Below, one piece after another: positions 29,757-36,922 of a stretch of 64,000 nucleotides of DNA (position 1 is its first letter; every line of letters starts with the position of its first letter). The DNA is taken from the NCBI RefSeq assembly GCF_014773275.1, contig NZ_JACWMW010000002.1, positions 1,302,001 to 1,366,000 of the forward strand, written 5' to 3'. Source of the DNA: Mucilaginibacter rigui. GTDB taxonomy: Bacteria > Bacteroidota > Bacteroidia > Sphingobacteriales > Sphingobacteriaceae. The translations under genes and the position numbers were made by a program. The notes beneath the pieces were generated by a model, which was given only the letters and a program-made list of their open reading frames with translations, was not told the DNA's origin and did no database searches.

Positions 29757-29812
29757 GAACACTGAATTTTGAATAATGAATTTCGAAATTCATTATTCAA
29801 AATTCAGTGTTC
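29757..29812. repeat. Perfect 56-bp palindrome upstream of miaA
   Basis: Two 28-base arms (29757-29784 and 29785-29812) are exact reverse complements with no spacer. The left arm begins GAACACTGAATTTTG and ends ATGAATTTC; all units are variants of TGAAT. It fills most of the 94-base gap between two co-oriented minus-strand genes. Confidence 0.97.
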
Positions 29813-29829
29813 GATCTTATAAGATACAA

Positions 29830-30477
29830 TTAATAGTCGTCGCGGCCGGGTTTGTCTTCGTCTTCAAATTCAGCGTCGTCGCCAAAGCCAAATTCGTCTT
29901 CTTCCTCTTCGTCGTCAACTTTCTTTTCTTCTTCATCGTCGCCGCTTTCGGTTACTTCAGAGAAATCATCGGCATCATCATGATTATATGCCATTTCATT
30001 TAAAAAGTCAAAATCCTCATTAGGGGCATCGGCGCTTGCAGCTATTTCGGGGTTAAATACATTCCCAAATTGTTTTGGTGCTTCACCAACCGAGCGTACA
30101 ACAGCAGGGTAGGTAGTGCCTGGTGCTTCGTCAAGAATGATCTTCATCAGCTCTACATGAAAATCAAACGGCCTGTCGAAATTAAAGGTGTAGTAAAATT
30201 TTTGATGCGGATCATCAATAAAACTGCTCAGTTTTATTTTTTCCATCAGCGGGATTTTGCGGTCAATCCTTTTCTGATTAGGCATGTAGGTGATCTCTTC
30301 ACCCTTCATCCATTGGTCGTTACTGATGTAAAAGGAAGACGGATATTCGGGGTTATAACCGGTGCTTTGGTGTATAGCTTTGTGAAGATCCTCGAAAGTT
30401 TGGTTTGATTTTACATCAATATCCCTCGAAACGTCGTCATAATCTTCAAAAGTAACCCTGAACCTGTATAGTGCCAT
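29830..30477 (-). CDS. pRiA4b ORF-3-like (IS1096 passenger-like) protein with acidic tail
   Basis: 215 aa. The N-terminal ~140 residues (YRFRVTFEDYDDVSRDIDV, then TFEDLHKAIHQSTGYN) match the Plasmid_pRiA4b ORF-3 family, a compact alpha/beta fold. The last ~60 residues are almost wholly acidic (runs of Asp/Glu). Family names mention a plasmid and an insertion element, but here it stands among housekeeping tRNA genes with no transposase or terminal repeats nearby. Cytoplasmic; the molecular role is not known. The acidic tail could mimic nucleic acid or bind a basic partner, which is speculation. Confidence 0.85.
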   Translation of the reverse strand: MALYRFRVTFEDYDDVSRDIDVKSNQTFEDLHKAIHQSTGYNPEYPSSFYISNDQWMKGEEITYMPNQKRIDRKIPLMEKIKLSSFIDDPHQKFYYTFNFDRPFDFHVELMKIILDEAPGTTYPAVVRSVGEAPKQFGNVFNPEIAASADAPNEDFDFLNEMAYNHDDADDFSEVTESGDDEEEKKVDDEEEEDEFGFGDDAEFEDEDKPGRDDY

Positions 30478-30516
30478 TTTATAAGTAGTTTTTTGTCAAA
30501 AATAGTAATGTTTAAT

Positions 30517-31929
30517 TTAATTTGTGTTTGCCACAACTTTCAAGCCAATTTCTTTACCTTTTTCAATTGTAAAGTTAATTGCTGCTTCACGCTCGTTAGG
30601 TATTTCGCCCTCTAATATGGCTTCGCGTATTTTATTCTTTATTATACCCACTTCGCGGCCCTCACCAATACCAAAAAGCTGCATAATATCTAACCCGGTT
30701 ACCGGCGGCTGCCAATTGCGGATGTTATCGCGTTCTTCAACATCTTTTAGTTTTTGCTGTACCAGCTCAAAGTTGTTACGGTACTTTTTAACCTTGTATT
30801 CGTTTTTGGTGGTAACGTCTGCTTTACATAACAGCATCAGCGCTTCAATATCATCACCCGCCTCAAAAAGCAAACGCCGCACAGCCGAATCGGTAACGAT
30901 TGATTGTGACAACACAATTGGGCGTAAATGCAGCTGTACCAGCTTTTGCACCAGCTTCATTTTTTCGTTGAGCGGCAGCTTTAACTGTGCGAATATCTTA
31001 GGCACCATACGGGCGCCTTTATCCTCGTGGCCGTGAAATGTCCAGCCGTGTGTGGGCTCAAAACGTTTGGTGGGAGGTTTTGCAATATCATGTAGTATGG
31101 CCGCCCAGCGTAACCAAAGGTCGTCGGTGGTTTCGCAAATGTTATCCAATACCTGTAAGGTATGGTAAAAATTATCTTTATGGCCTTTGCCGTTAATAAT
31201 CTCTACGCCATACAACGCTACCATTTGCGGGAATATGATGTGCAGCAGTCCTGTATCAAACAGGTAATTAAAACCTATTGAGGGCTTTGGCGACAGGATG
31301 ATCTTATTCAATTCGTCGGTTATCCGCTCCTGCGATACAATTTTGATGCGCTGCAGGTTACTTTTTATAGCTGCGATTGCCTCATCATCAATCCTGAAAT
31401 CGAGCTGGCTTGCAAAGCGGATGGCCCGCATCATGCGTAGGGGGTCGTCAGAGAAAGTTTCAACCGGATTTAGCGGGGTGCGGATAAGCTTAGCTTCCAG
31501 ATCGGCAATGCCGTCGAATGGATCTATCAGCGTACCAAATTCATCGCCATGTAAGGCAATAGCTAATGCATTGATGGTAAAATCACGGCGTTTCTGGTCG
31601 TCCTCTAAAGTGCCGTTCTCCACAATGGGCTTGCGCGAATCTGACCGGTAGCTTTCTTTGCGGGCGCCAACAAACTCAACTTCCACATCCTGGTAACGCA
31701 GCATGGCCGTACCAAAGTTTTTAAATACCGATACCTTAACGTTAAGTTTTGCAGCAACGGCTTCGGCAAAGGCAATGCCATTACCAAGAATAACAATATC
31801 AATATCTTTTGAGGGGCGGTTCAGGAAAATGTCGCGCACGTAGCCGCCAATTGCATAGGCCTGTACATTTTGTTCGGCAGCAAGTTTACAAATAACAGAA
31901 AATACCGGATGTTGCAGGTGTTGTTTCAT
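30517..31929 (-). CDS. cca: CCA-adding tRNA nucleotidyltransferase with HD domain
   Basis: 470 aa. The nucleotidyltransferase head has GGYVRD (28-33) and the metal-binding KDIDIVI (Asp42, Asp44), followed by RRDFTINALA. An HD domain with LHDIAKPPT lies near residue 275, as in bacterial multidomain CCA enzymes. It builds the 3' CCA end of tRNAs. All five tRNA genes of this window lack an encoded CCA, so the enzyme is expected to be essential here. It lies 39 bases from the ORF3-like gene and 53 from tsaC. Confidence 0.95.
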   Translation of the reverse strand: MKQHLQHPVFSVICKLAAEQNVQAYAIGGYVRDIFLNRPSKDIDIVILGNGIAFAEAVAAKLNVKVSVFKNFGTAMLRYQDVEVEFVGARKESYRSDSRKPIVENGTLEDDQKRRDFTINALAIALHGDEFGTLIDPFDGIADLEAKLIRTPLNPVETFSDDPLRMMRAIRFASQLDFRIDDEAIAAIKSNLQRIKIVSQERITDELNKIILSPKPSIGFNYLFDTGLLHIIFPQMVALYGVEIINGKGHKDNFYHTLQVLDNICETTDDLWLRWAAILHDIAKPPTKRFEPTHGWTFHGHEDKGARMVPKIFAQLKLPLNEKMKLVQKLVQLHLRPIVLSQSIVTDSAVRRLLFEAGDDIEALMLLCKADVTTKNEYKVKKYRNNFELVQQKLKDVEERDNIRNWQPPVTGLDIMQLFGIGEGREVGIIKNKIREAILEGEIPNEREAAINFTIEKGKEIGLKVVANTN

Positions 31930-31982
31930 AAGTAGGCTGCGAACAGGCTTGTATTACGGCGCAAATTTAGCGATTATTAAAA

Positions 31983-32549
31983 CTAACGGCGAATAAATTC
32001 AAAACCGCCATTTGGGTTTAACCGCATAATGGTTGATGGCTTCCTTATCTCGGTGCTATACTGGTCGAGGTCAACCACATAATCAACCCCGTCAATAATA
32101 TCATGGTCTATTTTTGAAAAGTACTCAGGCGATGGTTTACCGCTTATATTGGCCGATGTTGATACTAAAGGCTTGCGTAAACGCTGTATAAGCTGCTGGC
32201 AAAAAGGGTGACTGGTTACCCTTACACCCACGCTGCCATCTTCGGCAATTAATGCGGGCGAGATATTTTTAGCACCCGGCATAACCAAAGTAAGGGGACT
32301 TTCGGCGTATTCTATCAGGTCATAAGCAATATCGGGCACCTCGCTGATGTAGGTTTGCAATTTATTGTCGATATCCAACAGGATGATCATGCTTTTACTT
32401 TCTTCGCGCTGTTTAAGGGCGTAGATTTTTTTAACAGCTTCGGTATTTGTGGCATCGCAGCCAATGCCCCATATAGTATCGGTAGGGTACAGGATGATGC
32501 CACCGTCCTGTACAATTTTAAGCGCCTTGTTTACTTCGTCTTTAAGCAT
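31983..32549 (-). CDS. tsaC: Threonylcarbamoyl-AMP synthase (TsaC/Sua5 family)
   Basis: 188 aa, YrdC domain only, without the Sua5 C-terminal extension. ILYPTDTIWGIGCDA, KQREESKSMIILL and the STSANISGKPSP loop are the ATP, threonine and bicarbonate binding segments. It makes the activated threonylcarbamoyl used for t6A37 of ANN-reading tRNAs. Its start overlaps the end of the glycosyltransferase gene by eight bases, so the two are translationally coupled. Confidence 0.95.
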   Translation of the reverse strand: MLKDEVNKALKIVQDGGIILYPTDTIWGIGCDATNTEAVKKIYALKQREESKSMIILLDIDNKLQTYISEVPDIAYDLIEYAESPLTLVMPGAKNISPALIAEDGSVGVRVTSHPFCQQLIQRLRKPLVSTSANISGKPSPEYFSKIDHDIIDGVDYVVDLDQYSTEIRKPSTIMRLNPNGGFEFIRR

Positions 32550-33528
32550 AATTCAGATACAAACTTAATGCATTTATTATTTTTATTTCATCCAACATTT
32601 CCATGCACTTGGGTATACCGTATAATTTGCAGGTATTACGTACGCAGGGCTCACATATCAATTCGCCATACCTTATAATAGTAAGTTCTTGTTTATTATA
32701 AGGTGCGGTGTTATTTTCATTACCCGCTCCAAACAAAACAATGGTAGGCGCACCCACGGCATTTGCCAGATGCGCGGGGCCCGAGTCTGTTGTTAATACA
32801 GCTTTGCTTCTTGCCATTAATTCGGCCAGGCCTGTAAGATCGGTTTTACCGGCAAGATTTTGCAGCCGGTCGGTATTATCTAAGCCTGCCAGTAATTCAT
32901 TAACAAATGCAGCCTCTTTTGGCGAACCAACAAACAAAAAGGTGGTATCCTTAAAAGTAGCGGCAAGTGCCTTAATAATACTTCGGCCCTTCTCCAAAGG
33001 CATCCTGCGGGATGACGCTTCGGAGTTGAAATTGATTATAACACTATCTTTTATTGCCGGGGGGGGATCCGCTTGCAGTTTAATTACTTTATAATTGATT
33101 GGTTTACCGGTAAAGTTTTCAAGCAGGGATACATACTCATCAACCCGGTGCAGGTTAGCCGGTTTTTTAAAAGATCGCGTTAGCAAAAAGAAACCACCCT
33201 CTTTATTAAAACCTACGCGTTGTTTGGCACCGCTTGCCCATGCCATTACGAAAGACGACAGAGAATGAGGGAGGTTAAAATAGATATCGTATTGCTGGCT
33301 ACGCAGGTTTTTGCCAAAGCGATACACGCCACCTAAACCGCTGTACTCCTGTTTTGAGAAAAGATGAATATGATTTAATCCTGGGATTAGCTTAGCAATG
33401 CCGCCCAGTTCTTTTTTGATGATAATATCAATAGATGCACCGGGGTAAAGCTGCCTTACAGCATTGACGAAAGCAGTACTCATTACCACATCACCAAGCC
33501 AGTTGGGCAGCCTTATTAGTATCTTCAT
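32542..33528 (-). CDS. Glycosyltransferase family 9 (lipopolysaccharide heptosyltransferase-like)
   Basis: 328 aa, GT-B fold. KILIRLPNWLGDVVMSTAF is the N-terminal signature of WaaC/WaaF enzymes, and LTTDSGPAHLANAVGAPTIVLFG is the C-terminal nucleotide-sugar-binding block. ICEPCVRNTCK is a Cys cluster of the same type as the WaaF C-terminus. It is most likely to add a heptose or related sugar to the lipid A-core on the cytoplasmic side. Exact acceptor and sugar cannot be told. It is the first gene of the minus-strand unit, after a gap with an inverted repeat. Confidence 0.88.
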   Translation of the reverse strand: MKILIRLPNWLGDVVMSTAFVNAVRQLYPGASIDIIIKKELGGIAKLIPGLNHIHLFSKQEYSGLGGVYRFGKNLRSQQYDIYFNLPHSLSSFVMAWASGAKQRVGFNKEGGFFLLTRSFKKPANLHRVDEYVSLLENFTGKPINYKVIKLQADPPPAIKDSVIINFNSEASSRRMPLEKGRSIIKALAATFKDTTFLFVGSPKEAAFVNELLAGLDNTDRLQNLAGKTDLTGLAELMARSKAVLTTDSGPAHLANAVGAPTIVLFGAGNENNTAPYNKQELTIIRYGELICEPCVRNTCKLYGIPKCMEMLDEIKIINALSLYLNYA

Positions 33529-33550
33529 TTTTGTGTTGATTAGGTGAGTA

Positions 33551-33604
33551 GTTGATTAAGTGAATAGTTGAAAATTAAACAATAAAACCACTCACTTAAT
33601 CAAC
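33551..33604. repeat. Inverted repeat between dapD and the GT9 gene
   Basis: GTTGATTAAGTGA (33551-33563) and TCACTTAATCAAC (33592-33604) form a perfect 13-bp stem over a 28-base loop. Extra copies GTTGATTAGGTGA and AATCAACC flank it. The gap holds no gene. Confidence 0.85.
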
Positions 33605-33620
33605 CCAATCAACCGGTTCA

Positions 33621-34436
33621 CTATACAGCTACGTTGTTCTCCCTTAGAGCATCGTTTAGCGATGTCTTTTTGTCTGTTGATTCTTTACGCTTACCTATGA
33701 TTAAAGCACATGGCACCTGGAACTCGCCGGCAGGGAATTTTTTAGTGTATGAGCCAGGTATAACTACCGAGCGGGCAGGCACACGGCCTTTATATTCAAT
33801 AGGCTCGGGGCCGGTTACATCAATAATTTTTGTTGAAGCGGTTAACACCACGTTAGCGCCTAAAACGGCTTCGCTTTCAACATGTACACCTTCAACTACA
33901 ATAGCGCGTGAGCCCAGGAAGCAGTTATCCTCTATAATTACCGGGGCTGCCTGTACTGGCTCTAACACACCGCCAATACCAACACCACCGCTTAAATGCA
34001 CGTGCTTGCCAATTTGCGCGCACGAACCCACAGTAGCCCAGGTATCAACCATGGTGCCTTCATCAACGTAGGCGCCAATATTTACGTACGATGGCATCAT
34101 GATAACGCCTTTAGCCAGGTAAGCGCCATAACGGGCAATAGCATGAGGCACTACGCGTACACCAAGTTCTTGATAGTTGGTTTTTAGTTTCATTTTATCA
34201 TGAAACACAAAAGGGCCAACTTTAATTTCTTCCATAGCACGGGTAGGGAAGTATAATATAACGGCTTTTTTTATCCAGTCGTTTGTATGCCAGCGGGAGC
34301 CGATCAGTTCGGCAACACGCATTTCTCCCTTATCAAGGCGTTCGATAACGGTATTTATGGCATTAATGTAGTCGTTTTCACTTAAAAGGGTGCGGTTATC
34401 CCATGCATCCTCAATCATTTTTTTAAGGTCGATCAT
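33621..34436 (-). CDS. dapD: 2,3,4,5-tetrahydropyridine-2,6-dicarboxylate N-succinyltransferase
   Basis: 271 aa. A left-handed beta-helix enzyme of lysine and meso-diaminopimelate synthesis that uses succinyl-CoA. N-terminal helical domain (ENDYINAINTVIERLDKGEMRVAE), then hexapeptide repeats including GTMVDTWATVGSCAQIGKHVHLSGGVGIGG, where the conserved Asp and Gly-rich loop bind substrate. It is transcribed alone, divergent from the ADP-ribosylglycohydrolase across a 76-base AT-rich gap. Confidence 0.97.
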   Translation of the reverse strand: MIDLKKMIEDAWDNRTLLSENDYINAINTVIERLDKGEMRVAELIGSRWHTNDWIKKAVILYFPTRAMEEIKVGPFVFHDKMKLKTNYQELGVRVVPHAIARYGAYLAKGVIMMPSYVNIGAYVDEGTMVDTWATVGSCAQIGKHVHLSGGVGIGGVLEPVQAAPVIIEDNCFLGSRAIVVEGVHVESEAVLGANVVLTASTKIIDVTGPEPIEYKGRVPARSVVIPGSYTKKFPAGEFQVPCALIIGKRKESTDKKTSLNDALRENNVAV

Positions 34437-34512
34437 TACAGAATATAAATTTTGTCAAATTAAAGGAATTTTAAGGAGATTTGTTTGAGATACAACTTTC
34501 TAAATCAAAAAA

Positions 34513-35463
34513 GTGATTATTAAACGAGATTATTATAAAGACATTCTGTTTGGAGTAGCAATAGGTGATGCTTTAGGTGTGCCTGTTGAATTTAAATCAA
34601 GACAACAAATTTCAGAGAATCCTATAACGGATATGATTGGTTATGGCAGCTATGGAATGCCGCCCGGTACTTGGTCGGATGATAGTTCATTGACATTTTG
34701 CCTGGCTGATGCATTGGTTGATAATTACGACCTGCAAAAAATAGCAAGGAATTTTGTTAAATGGCGTTATGAGAACTTTTGGACGGCGCGTGGAGAAGTG
34801 TTTGATGTGGGCATGGGAACTCAGCAAGCTATTGAGAAGATTGCTAAAGGTATAAGGCCGGATTTAGCAGGAGGCTTCGATTCGCGATCAAACGGAAATG
34901 GTTCATTAATGCGAATATTACCACTACTCGCTTATATTAAGAATAGGCCTGTTGAAGAAAGATTTAATATCACTAAAGAAGTTTCGTCTATTACACATGG
35001 GCACATCAGGTCGGCAATTGCATGTTTTTACTACCTTGAATTTGCAAGAAAGCTATTATTTGGCTATAGCCCGGTGAATATTTATGCCGAATTAAAAAGT
35101 GAAGTTTTAAATTATCTGAACTCCACTAACATCAACAGGGAGGAAATAACGTCATTCAATAGTGTTTTGGTTGATGATATTCATACGAAAGATGTTGCCG
35201 AAATAAAAAGTAGCGGTTACGTATTGCATACACTTGAAGCAAGTATATGGTGTTTATTAAATACGTCATCCTATCAGGAAGCAGTGTTAAAAGCTGTAAA
35301 TTTAGGCGAGGATACTGATACCACCGGTGCAATAACAGGAGGCTTAGCGGGCTTATATTATGGATATCAAAATATTCCTGAAGAATGGGTTATAATGCTT
35401 GCACGAAATAAAGATATTGAAGCCCTATCTGTTAGTATGGCTAAAAAGTATAGTAAAGAATGA
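34513..35463 (+). CDS. ADP-ribosylglycohydrolase family protein
   Basis: 316 aa, starting at GTG. The all-helical DraG/ARH fold is marked by GVAIGDALGVPVEF and two metal-binding motifs, TWSDDSS (Asp56, Asp57) and GEDTDTTGAITGGLAG near residue 265-280, which bind two Mg ions. Such enzymes remove ADP-ribose from proteins, nucleic acids or small molecules. No ADP-ribosyltransferase or toxin lies next to it, so the substrate is unknown; it may serve nucleotide repair or cleavage of ADP-ribosyl adducts. It is six bases from the S4 gene and probably shares its mRNA. Confidence 0.92.
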   Translation: MIIKRDYYKDILFGVAIGDALGVPVEFKSRQQISENPITDMIGYGSYGMPPGTWSDDSSLTFCLADALVDNYDLQKIARNFVKWRYENFWTARGEVFDVGMGTQQAIEKIAKGIRPDLAGGFDSRSNGNGSLMRILPLLAYIKNRPVEERFNITKEVSSITHGHIRSAIACFYYLEFARKLLFGYSPVNIYAELKSEVLNYLNSTNINREEITSFNSVLVDDIHTKDVAEIKSSGYVLHTLEASIWCLLNTSSYQEAVLKAVNLGEDTDTTGAITGGLAGLYYGYQNIPEEWVIMLARNKDIEALSVSMAKKYSKE

Positions 35464-35469
35464 AATTAA

Positions 35470-35862
35470 ATGGCTGAGAAAGAAAAATTAAGGATTGATA
35501 AGTATTTATGGTCAATACGCGCATTTAAAACCCGCACACTGGCATCTGATGCCTGCAAGGCCGGGCGTGTTAAACTGGGCGGTAATAATATAAAACCATC
35601 ACACGAGGTTAAGATAGGTGAGGTATACACGGTATCAAAAGGGCCTGATAAAAGAGTGTTAAAAGTAACCGGCTTACTTGAAAGCCGTACAGACGCCAAA
35701 AAGGCTGTTATGTTTTATGAAGATATAACACCAGAGGAAGAAACGCACGCGTTTAAATCGGTTTTTCATGCCCCTTTATTAATACGCGACCGCGGTACAG
35801 GACGCCCTACCAAACGCGACAGAAGAGAAATTGACGACTTAAAAGACGATTTTTTTAATTAA
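35470..35862 (+). CDS. hslR: S4-domain RNA-binding protein (Hsp15-like)
   Basis: 130 aa. An S4 domain at about 6-70 (LRIDKYLWSIRAFKTRTLASDACKAGRV) is followed by a basic C-terminal end (GRPTKRDRREIDDLKDDF). This is the Hsp15 family, which in E. coli recycles peptidyl-tRNA-blocked 50S subunits after heat shock. It is placed after the ADP-ribosylglycohydrolase with a 6-base gap. The family is clear; the exact role in Bacteroidota is inferred. Confidence 0.9.
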   Translation: MAEKEKLRIDKYLWSIRAFKTRTLASDACKAGRVKLGGNNIKPSHEVKIGEVYTVSKGPDKRVLKVTGLLESRTDAKKAVMFYEDITPEEETHAFKSVFHAPLLIRDRGTGRPTKRDRREIDDLKDDFFN

Positions 35863-36031
35863 TTAAAACAATTAACTTGTTAATGTGTTTAAACCTCGCA
35901 ATCAAATAGAGCATTTGATAAAATGATATGTTTAAATAGTATTTGGTTATGATTTTTTTAAAAAGGCACTAATACATTTGCATTATTTTAACATAAAAAT
36001 AATATGCCTAAAAGCAAATCTGTTTATTACA

Positions 36032-36062
36032 TTGGTTTAATTAATAAAAAAATCTATTTTTG
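36032..36062 (+). promoter_or_regulatory. Promoter of the exopolysaccharide locus
   Basis: TTG (36032-36034), 20 bases, then TATTTTTG (36055-36062) match the Bacteroidota consensus; transcription would start about 15-20 bases before the wza ATG. A second exact TAnnTTTG (TACATTTG, 35973-35980) lies upstream. The 223-base AT-rich gap has no gene and no ops/JUMPstart-like element. Confidence 0.75.
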
Positions 36063-36085
36063 CGCAAAATACGCTACCGTAACTT

Positions 36086-36892
36086 ATGGAAAAAAATATC
36101 TACTTTAGGATAAGTATATTGTTGCTTGTCGGCATTATTTTTATAACCTCCTGCACCTCTCAAAAAGAAATAGTTTATTTTCAAAAAGGAGTTAATCAGT
36201 CAGATACTATGAATGTATCGCAGGTTTATATACCTAAGATACAACCAGGTGATATACTTTCCATACCCGTAAGCTCATTAAATCCGGCAGCCAGTAGTTT
36301 CTTCAACCCTTACAGTAATGTAGTACCGACAACTCCGGATCCAAATACTTTAAATGTTACACCATCCTTACCATCTACAAATGGTTACCTTGTAGACGCA
36401 TCCGGTTTAATAGAGTTTCCTATTATAGGTGCCGTTAAAGTAGGCGGACTTACTACTTCTGAAGCCCGTGATACTATTAAAAACAGACTTAAGGTCACCT
36501 ATCTTAAAGAGCCAACAGTTAGTGTAAGGTTTTTAAACTATAAAATATCTGTAATGGGTGAGGTAGCCCGTCCATCAGTTTACGTTATACCAAATGAAAA
36601 AGTAACACTACCTGAAGCCTTATCAATGGCTGGGGACCTTACAATTTATGCTAAACGAGATAACGTTTTAATAATAAGGGATAATAGTGAGGGTAAAAAA
36701 GAATTTGGAAGAGTTAACCTTAATAACAGAGACGTATTTAATTCGCCCTATTACTATCTTCACTCTGGAGATGTAATTTACGTTGAACAGGGTAAAGCGA
36801 AAGCTGCACAAAGCGACCAAGCCTACAGGGTATTACCAATCGTTCTGAGCGCGTTAACGGTAATTGGTCTTATAATAGTTAGGTTTAAATAA
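36086..36892 (+). CDS. wza: Polysaccharide export lipoprotein (Wza/SLBB family)
   Basis: 268 aa. Lipoprotein signal with lipobox ITSC, so Cys23 is lipidated. A Poly_export domain (IQPGDILSIPVSSLNP, then SGLIEFPIIGAVKVGGLTTSEA) and an SLBB-like domain (KISVMGEVARPSVYVI) follow. A C-terminal hydrophobic segment (VLPIVLSALTVIGLIIV) could cross the outer membrane or sit in the inner one, as in Bacteroidota homologues. It is the first gene of the locus, 30 bases from the Wzc-like kinase with which it forms the export channel. Shorter than E. coli Wza (379 aa). Confidence 0.93.
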   Translation: MEKNIYFRISILLLVGIIFITSCTSQKEIVYFQKGVNQSDTMNVSQVYIPKIQPGDILSIPVSSLNPAASSFFNPYSNVVPTTPDPNTLNVTPSLPSTNGYLVDASGLIEFPIIGAVKVGGLTTSEARDTIKNRLKVTYLKEPTVSVRFLNYKISVMGEVARPSVYVIPNEKVTLPEALSMAGDLTIYAKRDNVLIIRDNSEGKKEFGRVNLNNRDVFNSPYYYLHSGDVIYVEQGKAKAAQSDQAYRVLPIVLSALTVIGLIIVRFK

Positions 36893-36922
36893 TTCAAACC
36901 CTTTATTGCTGAAAATTTCTTT

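Noticed and set aside
29830..30477. Insertion sequence suggested by the family name IS1096 passenger-like
   Set aside because: No transposase, terminal inverted repeats or target duplication; the nearby palindrome lies only on one side and is of the intergenic repeat vocabulary.
35863..36085. ops/JUMPstart (RfaH-type) element before the polysaccharide locus
   Set aside because: I looked for a GGCGGTAG-type core in the leader and found none; only TAnnTTTG boxes are supported.
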